From Blastomyces gilchristii SLH14081 (taxonomy: Eukaryota > Ascomycota > Eurotiomycetes > Onygenales > Ajellomycetaceae), in the NCBI RefSeq assembly GCF_000003855.2, contig NW_003101665.1:538828-602827 (forward strand): 64,000 bases of DNA. Reading direction: 5' to 3'. The notes under the pieces are model-generated. The model did not search any database and had not been told where the DNA came from. It saw only the letters and a program-made list of their open reading frames with translations. This document shows positions 56,018-64,000 of the stretch, piece after piece; the stretch's first letter is position 1, and each line of letters begins with the position of its first letter. A program made the position numbers and the translations under genes.

Positions 56018-59000
56018 TTCTCTAACGGGGGTTGTATGTAGTTTGGAGAGTTGTAGCAGATAGATGGATGTAGTGGCGAAGGATGACGGTCATTACATGC
56101 AGAATGAGGTGTATGGCCTTGGGAATTGGGATATTAGCGAGAAGTGTCTGGAGGAGAGGTAGGAAGAGAGGGAGAAAGAGAGGGAGAATTGAGGAGAAAG
56201 ATGAGAATTGAGGAGACGAGGAGACGAGGTCAGGCGATGGCAACAACAACAACGAGGAGGAGGAGGACAAGAAGAGAGCTGTGGAGCTAAGGCCTGGGTT
56301 TGGGGTTGGAAATTACCCAGCAATACCGCCATACATACCAGCAGCAGTATCCTATTGGCCGCAATGTGGGGCGGGCCGCACTCGACGAATAATACAGTAC
56401 GTACCGTCACGGACGATATTACGGTATGGGAAATTTGGGGAGCGGGGTCACGGGACACAGCAGGGATTTCTGTGGGCGTAATTTATTTTGCTGCTACGAC
56501 AACTCGCATTGATTGGGGTCCAGCGGCCAGTCGCAGACGTTACTGTTAGTCACAGATTGCCCCTCCAGCGGAATCGGGGCGGAATATCCTCAGCAGCGGT
56601 ATTACTTGACCGTATCCTGTCTGTTTTGGCTTGCGCGAAGACGGGGGGAGAGGGGGAGCGAGAAAACGGCTACCCCGGCGGATGTGTTGCTTGCGTACGA
56701 TAGGCGCAGTTGATAGGAAGAGGGAGAGAATGAGTGTTTTGCAGGCAATAGTAACGATATATTGTGAGAACGAGTAAGGGTTGATTGATATCCGCAGCGA
56801 GTACGTAAGAATAGGCTTAGAGCTAGGGCAAGAGGGAGGCAGGACAGGAGATGGGTAGATATTAAGATTAATTAAATATTAGATTAGTGTAAGTAAGGGC
56901 TCTAAGGAGATGCCCAGTAGTTTGATGATAGTGAAGAGGAAGAAGAGGATGAACAGGAAGGATGAATTCGAAGCAGCGCAAAATAATGTCAAAAAAGAGT
57001 TTGGACAAAAATATTTTTATATTAGAGTTTTGTAGATGACTGGGCCGGGGAAAGTTCGCCTCTAGCTGCAACAAATGGCAGGGCGAGACTTCTTGGACAT
57101 ACATACGTATGTAAAAGTATATCTATCTATTCTTCGATTTTTTGAGGTCGGATGATATGAAATCATCCTTTGACGATTGTTACCATATTATCTATCGCCT
57201 TGTACAGTACAACTTCTGGTATAGTCTCTTGACATTCATTTCTGTCAGTGACCATAGCATATGGATTGATGTTGGGTTAATGATTGAAGGCTACGAATGC
57301 CATTCCCAGCTATCTGGATACCGGGAGCGGCTGGGCTAGAAAACTCAAAATTACAGAGAAATCATAAGAGTACATACCTCCACAGAAATATATTATGAAT
57401 ACGGAGCAACATAGGCTAGTGAACTATACCTGGCTTGGGTTTTCTGCATTATGCACGGCCTTCCTGGTCCCCTTCCCCTTAGCGGCGACACTTACTGCGT
57501 AATAAGACGCTACTAGGGCGTCGTATTGTTATTATTGTATGGAGTAATGAAGCAGAAAAAGGCCAAGCTTTCTCGCCCATGTTCAGCAGACACATCCATG
57601 TAACTCCACAGGCACTTGGGCCAAAAAGAAACCAGTGGAATATGTGCTCCTTAGCGGCTGATTGGCGGGCTTTCAGGATGTACCGCCAAGGAGCCCAGGT
57701 TCACTGATAGCGAACACCAGCGAAACAGAGGGAGGGTCGTAAGAATGAACTGATAGTCTGATACGCAGTAGTGTGGAGGGGAGGGGACATGGGCAAACGT
57801 CGATATTATTAGACCTTAACGCACTCCGTAGTCAGTCCAGAATTGGACTCCAGATAATATATCGAACCCGATAACCTCCAATGCCATCTTCCTTGCTCCA
57901 CGTCAAAAAGACTTGATTGGAGCGACTTCGTGTCAACGAACACATAGGTAACGCACATCGAAACCCTACTCTGCGACGGAGATGCCTGCTAGAAACAGAA
58001 CTTGGGAATGCGGTGGCGATAAAGCGCGCGAAAGAAACTCCATTCTCCGTCGACGGGTGGTGTTGTTAGTGGTTTGCTCTCTCGCCTCAGCATCTAGATA
58101 TCTCTTAGTTGGTTTCTCTTTTGCTGTGCTGTGATGTTTTAGTGACCTCTCTCATGTTTATCTTCTGCCTGCGTCTTTTTCAAATTGTTAGGCATTAAAA
58201 ATATCATGTTGATCTCGAGTGACACTAAATACCACAGTCCCCTCTAACGATATGACAACAATCGGAGCTCCCTAAATCAAAAATGTTAACTAATGTTTTA
58301 CCGAGCTAGTGCCCAGCTTCTGCCTCTTTCTCTCCATGAATACGGCTGTGAACGGAGCTTTCTATTGATCATACCTGTGCCGCCATTGCTGACTGACTGT
58401 CATACCCTTGCTTGGGGTGCATAGCGTGTCAACAGATTCTAACTAAAATCCCTGTATTGAGGGAGAGCAGTTAGCTTAGAGAGTTTGGCTCTGATATCCG
58501 CCTGTAATTCATGGTTAAGAAAATGACCCATTGGGTTTGGCGGTTGGGGAGGGAAGTTCAAGGGAGGAAGGTCTTGGTAGAGAGGTTTTACTCAGCGTAT
58601 ATCCGGTCTACCTCTTTTTGATGGATCGATATATATCGGCATAACTCGACATGCTAGCCCGGTTGGGACATGTTTCATTTCCCATTCCTTTGCGCAAAAG
58701 AGTTGCCTCGGAAAAGTGATTAACCTCAGAAAAGGTGTATGCATAGTGACTATGTGGTGGTACATGTTAGCAAATTTTAATCTGTAAGATCTTTGACAAA
58801 CGGACTCAAAGGAGTGACATCTCAGACTGACATGATCAATGCTAAGCTGCTGTAAAAAGCCAGTGTTTTAGTTTTGCATTCAACAACATCTCAGTCTAGT
58901 TAATGAATTGTATACTTACAGCAAATCAGACTCTCATGATGTTTTCATGTTAAAAAGCTTGAACATAATAAAAAAAATTTGACTTAGTTTTTTAACATCA

Positions 59001-59449
59001 TATTTAACTTTAGCATTCTTGATAGATCAACAGAACTTTCACAGCTCAGACTAATCTATGCTACTTATAGTTATAAGATCTTGAGTCTTCTAAGAAAATA
59101 TACTATCAAGTTGAGGCATGCATACATATTTTGAGTCAAAAAATAGTTCTTATTACATCTGGTCTTCTAAATGAGATGGAAGACAGACATCTCTATATAT
59201 CTACATGTGTGTGCGTTTACAATAACAGTGGCTTGGGTGGAAGAAGCATTTGCAGGAGCAGAAGGAGCTATTATAAGTAAATAGAGATGATATATTAAAT
59301 ATATCAAGTGCAAGTACTTTTAATGAAATACTATTATTATGAGTCTAATTAAAATTGAATCAAAATCACACTGAGCTTTTTTTCAGTTTAGCACCCTAAA
59401 GAAGTTCTTTGGCTACATTAACTACATAATCCAGCCAGCGGCCTTGTCG
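56018..59449. other. Long intergenic region, no gene supported
   Basis: 56018-56800 is purine-rich on the plus strand and holds the promoter side of the F-box gene. 57150-58700 is of normal composition with only short ORFs and no motif. 58740-59400 is AT-rich and nearly CpG-free, like other RIP relics, with no recognisable parent element. A short gene with introns in 57150-58700 cannot be excluded. Confidence 0.4.
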
Positions 59450-61196
59450 CTTCTTGCATTTCAGGGACAACGCAGTTCATCCATCGAATATCAAGTTCGA
59501 AACTTCCAAAGGTGACGAGTCAATCGATGGCGCTTCAACAACTTTATCTTCGTTACTGCAATTATGCCGAGAACGCGCCGTCTCCTGCGTGAGGAGATCA
59601 CATACTCAGTTGCGAAAGAGCGGGAGGTCAATGTCCTACACCAATTGGGCTCCATGACCAACAAAATCGGTTCTTCAGCTACCTATATAACAAACGCGTC
59701 TGGATGAAAGGAGTTGTTGTTCATCGTCTGGGTTTAAGATCCATTGAAGTATGCCATGTGACAGACATGAAGAATTGGTTTGTGGCAGCTTCAACGTTTG
59801 CATTCTAGTTACCATTGATACCTGGAAGGACAGGCAACAACAAGGTCAACGTGTTCTCCTTCGCTTCCCGCTTCCATACCGTGTTGGAGAAGACTTCCGA
59901 CCTGGAAATGGGGATGAAAAGATACGATGCGAGGCCGGTGCCTATGCATGGCTTGAAGAAACTGACCAGATGTGCCAATTCCACGATTGTATGTTTTTGC
60001 GATGTCAACTGGCGAAACTGTTTGAATATTGAAGGTTCTTCTTGTCAGTGGTGGTATGTTCAACTAATTGGCCGATGCAGTTCACTCGAATTGATAACCT
60101 ACCCTTTATAAACCGATGCTTTCGATATTTACATCGCCGACTGTTGTCATTTTTTGGCCTTCCAGTGCCTTCACGCTATTACCGCCATTCAAACAGAACC
60201 CAAACTTCTCAAGATGGTGTCATGGGTGCGGGATATCTGCTAATCGAGTGCATTGACCAAGATGGAGAGACAATGCTCTCAAACACTTGGTTGGAGAAGC
60301 AGAATGACATCAAATTACGGACCAATCTTTTCCGAGATCTCTCACGGATCTTGTTGAGCCTTAAATAGCCAAATACCCTTGCCACACATTGGCTCCTTCA
60401 TCATTGACTACAATGGATTCTTGCGTTTAAGTAATCGCCCCCTTTCAATTGAGATCCAGCAGTTGGAGAATGAGAAAATCCCAACCCATATCCCTCGTGA
60501 TTACACCTATTCTACTGTCGAGTCCTATGTGATGGACATGCTCGCCATCCATGACAGTCAGCTCCAAAATCAACCTAATGCAGTGAACAATCTAGAGGAT
60601 TGTGCCTCTCAAATGTCTGCACTGGCGGCAATGCGAACAATATTTCCATTGTTTTTCCAGCAAAAGTTCCGCCGTGGACCTTTCACATTTACATTGACGG
60701 ATTTGCATCAAAGCAATATATTTGTTGATGATAACTGGCACATCTCACGTCTGGTCGATCTTGAATGGGCATGTTCTAGGCCAATTGAAATGGTCGAAAT
60801 GCCTTACTGGTTGACAAACAAGGGCGTGGATGAGATTGACGCAGAAGAATATAATACCATTCGAATGGAACTAATGGCCGCTCTGGAGACCGAGGAAACA
60901 AAACGATCCAGCTCTGCTGGTTTAGCTGACATTGGGAGATCAATACCGGGACTACCAGCTACCATGGAACAGGTATGGGCGTCGGGAACTTTCTCGCGCT
61001 CTCCAGTCCCACAGGCCTCTTCAGAATATTCTACAACCATATCCTCCCCTTGCTATCCCATCATCTTTCTGAGGAAATCGGGGAGGTCATGCCCCTTTTA
61101 TGGGTGAAGGATGTAGGGAAGTTTGTTGCGAACAAAATCTCACATAAGAAGAGATATGACCAAGACCTCCGGACGGCTTTCGAGGACCATAACTAA
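59450..61196 (+). pseudogene. Decayed APH-type phosphotransferase (kinase-like) gene
   Basis: A fungal aminoglycoside-phosphotransferase-like (APH/protein-kinase-like fold) gene, broken by several frameshifts and stops. Segments in family order are: RFFSYLYNKRVWMKG near 59670, LLRFPLPYRVGEDFRPGNGDEKIRCEAGAYAWLEE at about 59850-59955, LLIECIDQDGETML at about 60238-60280, then PHIGSFIIDYNGFLRLSNRPL at 60382-60444. The catalytic-loop block FTLTDLHQSNIFVDDNW (60690-60740) has the TDLHQSN expected for the phosphotransfer loop, and LVDLEWA (60754-60774) corresponds to the metal-binding DFG-like Asp. GLFRIFYNHILPLL near 61013 continues in another frame to the stop at 61196. Composition is normal, so it decayed by indels rather than RIP. 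Substrates of this expanded fungal family are generally unknown. Confidence 0.78.
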
Positions 61197-61354
61197 CAGT
61201 AGGCTATCTACTGGCGATACATGATAAAAAAGATTTAATACTCTGGTGCTCTTATCTAGCTCCGAAAATCCTCCTCACAAAAGATTGTGCAACAAATATA
61301 TGGTTTGGTTACTGGAGGTGAAGCTTCCTATGATGTTACCATACTCGCTGATTT

Positions 61355-61609
61355 TTACTTTCTCCCCTTATCATGTCCTCCGCCTTCCTCCCCTTCTTTT
61401 CCGAAATATTTATCAACTGCTTCACCCACAGCCCTAAAACCCTTCTTTGCCTGGTTTATATCCCTCTTCCGTTGAGCTGCTCTGCCCGAGGAACTGAGTT
61501 GTTGAAGCGCCCTTACATCTGCCTTTACCCTCACAGTTGCTTCTTCGATAGTTGCAGCTTCATCAGAGCTACGTCGATCGGCATTGTCGGAATCTTGTCC
61601 GTCGGGCAT
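61355..61609 (-). CDS. Possible small charged protein (84 aa)
   Basis: The frame starts MPDGQDSDNADRRSSDEAAT and continues with an amphipathic, heptad-like stretch (VRVKADVRALQQLSSSGRAAQRKRDINQAKKGFRAVGEAVDKYFGK), then a Gly/Glu-rich tail. The pattern looks like a selected helical protein rather than random translation, and the start has an A at -3. I do not recognise a family. It lies just downstream of the broken phosphotransferase on the opposite strand and could equally be part of a larger decayed gene. Confidence 0.35.
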   Translation of the reverse strand: MPDGQDSDNADRRSSDEAATIEEATVRVKADVRALQQLSSSGRAAQRKRDINQAKKGFRAVGEAVDKYFGKEGEEGGGHDKGRK

Positions 61610-63073
61610 CTTAAAAGACTCATTCGGCCCAGATCTGAACAGAGATTAGAATATTTTAACGTAGATATATTTATTTCTTGTAATCGTGCCGAACTTTGCG
61701 ATTAGAAAGGATATGAACCGTAGATATCAAGTGGGAGTAGTTGGGCCTGGGTTAGAAGGATTTTGACTAGCTAACTACCTATGAGTGCGATGGACATGGG
61801 ACCATGCGAATGCCCATTGATCCTCCACTATCCTCCGGATTTGGTCGACATTAATAAAAACGCTGGAAACGGACGAAAATTGACATGGGATTGCGAACTT
61901 CGATCCTCGCGAAATGCATTGTTTAGTCCTTGCAGCACCAGCGCCATACGTGGCATTCGGAATTTGGTTGACATTTGCTGCATTCATTGGGATGGCCTCT
62001 GCCATTATCCTCAGGTGGCTACTCGGACCCTTCCGTCTGCAAATATTGACCTCATTCCGGCGAGGTACGAATTCTATGACGAGCAATATCTGCACAAGTC
62101 TTGCTGGATACCGTCACCATTCTCCTTTGCAAATTTATACACACAATATTACAGGTCCACGAGTCAGTGCCAGTGCATATCACGCTTTTAAGGACAAGGG
62201 CCCAGGTCAAAAAATCAGTCAGGATGCAGACAAAGTAGTTGGACCTCATGTAACTTGGAGTGTCTTCCAAGAAGACGCCGAAGACGAGTGCTGGCCAATC
62301 CCCTGCATCATTCAATCATTCAGGCTGTATATGGATTCTGTTGCCCTTCACGTCCCCTAGCCTTGAAATGTACACCCGAGGACCTGGTTGCGAACCCATT
62401 TTGCCAACACGGCATCTATTCTACTAGATAACTTGTGTTTAACTATGGCATAAACACATATAGCGTGTTGTTATAAGTGTGGTCGGACTCAATTTTCTGG
62501 TAGCAGCTTCGAAGCACTGCATGGTGCTTTCTGATCTAAGAACAAGACTTAACAGATACTCCTGTCTTACCTGGTTTGAAAGTATTGAGACTACATTGTC
62601 ACAAGCCAGAACTCGGATTAACTGTTGCAAGGGTATGAATTATAAATTGGCGAATGGAATGTAATTTCTCCTGAAGTTTGGAAGGGGTTTGATTTCCAGC
62701 GAAATTCACGAAATTTTTGTAAAGGGCAGCAAGTAGAGGGTAAGAAGGTAGAGAGTAAAACCATAAGCATCTCATCAAGAGCTACAGCTCTCATGAAAAT
62801 AGGTTGCTAATGACATGCCATGCCGTACGGTTGATACATTCATATCATGACTGAGCAAAAAAGGAAATACATTGAAATACACCCAACCGTCCATAATCAG
62901 ATCATAGCCCCAATACCCAAAATGAAAAGAGTTGAGAACAACGAGACAAAGAGGGAAATAAAATGGAAAGATGAAAAGGATAAAAGGAAGAAAATGACAG
63001 AAAATTCTTTTAGGGACCTGATTCCAATATAAAAACCGTTTTCTCCAGTCCTTTTTTTTTTAATCAGCTCCGA
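61610..63073. other. Region without a supported gene
   Basis: Three overlapping ORFs of 106-148 codons around 61775-62360 read on both strands without any motif I recognise; a remnant of a decayed gene is possible. The 3' end of the HAD hydrolase lies at 63074, with a T-run near 63052-63061. Confidence 0.35.
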
Positions 63074-64000
63074 CTACTCAATAGCCGAAACATTGCCCTC
63101 CCCATTGAGAGCAGATTTAACCTTCTCGTTCCCGCTCCACCGAAGCTTGAACTCGTGGCCTAACTCCTTGCGCACAGTAGCTTGCACCGCATCCAGCACG
63201 GTATCAAACACGCCAAAGTTGGCTGGACTGTTCTCGTCATTGCCCTTACCCTTGAACACACCGGTCCGGACCAGGCAGGTGTTCCATCCATACATGTTCC
63301 CACCAATGATGTCAGAGGCCGGGTTGTCACCAATCATGTAGATGTTTTCAGGAAGGATGTGCTCATTGTGGATTTCCTTCATCCACGACATGATGACTTC
63401 ATCTGCGTACTTGTAGGTTGCCAGTTCGGGCTTGCCGTAGACCACTCGTTCGAGATCTCCGCCGGTCAGTGACTTGTACATCGTTTCCAGAGCCATGCGG
63501 AAGAGACCCTGGGTCATTCGGGGAAGCTTGTGGTCTGCTTGGAAGATGATATCGCCCTGTGAGAAGTAGATGGGCATCTGTTTGGCGAGTGGGTCCTTGG
63601 CCTTGGTCCGCAGGCGGCCGTTCTCACTAAGGAGCAAGTCCATGATTATCTGGAAATCGGTGGCATAGTCACGCGAGTCGGCGAAGACGAGGATAGCATC
63701 GAATGTTACGTTGTCGAAGTCTTGGGGTCTGGCCTGTTTGCGGTCCTCCTCGGTAAAGTTCCTCCAGGGGGAGATGCTGGGGTCCCAGGCGACGATGTCC
63801 TTAGGGACGACGACATTCTTAAAGCCGTACGCCTCTGCGGCAGCACGGGTTGTGAAACCCTCGCCGCCAACAACTAGGACGGTCTCATAGTATTCGGCAA
63901 GAGCCTGCATGGGAGTGTGGGATTGAATGAACTGTGCAGTAGAGATGGGGGAGCCGAGGATGCGAGATATTTGCTCTACGCGGTCTACTTCGGTCTTACC
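63074..64000 (-). CDS. HAD-superfamily class IIA hydrolase (HDHD5/CECR5-like), 5' end outside window
   Basis: The C-terminal 308 residues of a HAD phosphatase-like protein, open to the window edge (the frame begins GKTEVDRVEQISRILG). QFIQSHTPM (about 22-30 of the visible part) and VLVVGGEG suit the cap region of the class IIA family that includes HDHD5/CECR5 and related fungal proteins. RVVYGKPE carries the HAD motif III Lys, and MIGDNPASDIIGGNMYGWNTCLVRTGV is motif IV with the metal-binding Asp residues. The motif I nucleophile Asp must lie outside the window. The natural substrate is not known. The stop is TAG at 63074-63076. Confidence 0.9.
   Translation of the reverse strand, partial: GKTEVDRVEQISRILGSPISTAQFIQSHTPMQALAEYYETVLVVGGEGFTTRAAAEAYGFKNVVVPKDIVAWDPSISPWRNFTEEDRKQARPQDFDNVTFDAILVFADSRDYATDFQIIMDLLLSENGRLRTKAKDPLAKQMPIYFSQGDIIFQADHKLPRMTQGLFRMALETMYKSLTGGDLERVVYGKPELATYKYADEVIMSWMKEIHNEHILPENIYMIGDNPASDIIGGNMYGWNTCLVRTGVFKGKGNDENSPANFGVFDTVLDAVQATVRKELGHEFKLRWSGNEKVKSALNGEGNVSAIE

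Noticed and set aside
61775..62360. Overlapping ORFs of 106-148 codons on both strands
   Set aside because: No recognisable family on either strand; I could not choose a coding strand, so no gene is claimed.
1..64000. CRISPR arrays, rRNA genes, telomeric repeats or a secondary-metabolite cluster
   Set aside because: None was seen; direct repeats in the window are LTRs, transposon ends, microsatellites or coding repeats, and neighbouring genes are functionally unrelated.

Overview
The window looks like nuclear DNA of a filamentous ascomycete, probably a eurotiomycete and perhaps an onygenalean such as the Blastomyces/Histoplasma group. The order-level guess is inference. The evidence is short GT-AG introns of 50-140 bp, recognisable Pezizomycotina-type orthologues (2-oxoglutarate dehydrogenase E1, TFIIH Tfb1, Dsc2, an ING/PHD protein, an F-box/LRR protein, a HAD hydrolase), and sharp switching between gene-bearing DNA of normal composition and AT-rich, CpG-starved blocks full of transposons mutated in the manner of repeat-induced point mutation (RIP).

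Layout. 1-8521 is an AT-rich block: the right end of a Tnp2-type inverted-repeat DNA transposon (copy A) with a complete RIP-mutated Ty3/gypsy element (409-7652) nested in it. 8583-9760 is a dead hAT transposase. 9761-14940 has one doubtful small gene and a further AT-rich relic. 14941-43869 is the gene-rich core: two large disordered proteins of unknown function (14941-18312, 19692-23537), the mitochondrial 2-oxoglutarate dehydrogenase E1 gene (27009-30442), an ING-family PHD protein (32032-34588) convergent with Dsc2 (35499-36892, minus), an intact stand-alone copia-type Gag-like gene (37979-39784, minus) and TFB1 (41795-43869, minus). An assembly gap and another transposon terminus lie at 40287-41540. 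44874-52817 is a nearly full-length second Tnp2-type transposon (copy B), heavily RIP-mutated, into which a small unmutated SINE-like element has inserted (47702-48078). 53913-56017 (minus) is an F-box/LRR gene. 59450-61196 is a decayed APH-type phosphotransferase gene. 63074-64000 (minus) is the 3' part of a class IIA HAD hydrolase that runs off the window.

The genes do not form one pathway. They are housekeeping functions (TCA cycle, transcription and NER, chromatin reading, ER/Golgi-associated ubiquitination) and accessory genes. The most informative part is the transposon archaeology: a nested insertion with its empty site preserved in the sister copy, a glutamine-repeat tract apparently turned into stop codons by RIP, terminal segments that escaped mutation, subterminal palindromes at both element ends, and a SINE-like element with a 14-bp target duplication. 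I found no convincing new multi-gene system. The SINE-like element and the intact Gag-like gene are the best candidates for something undescribed.
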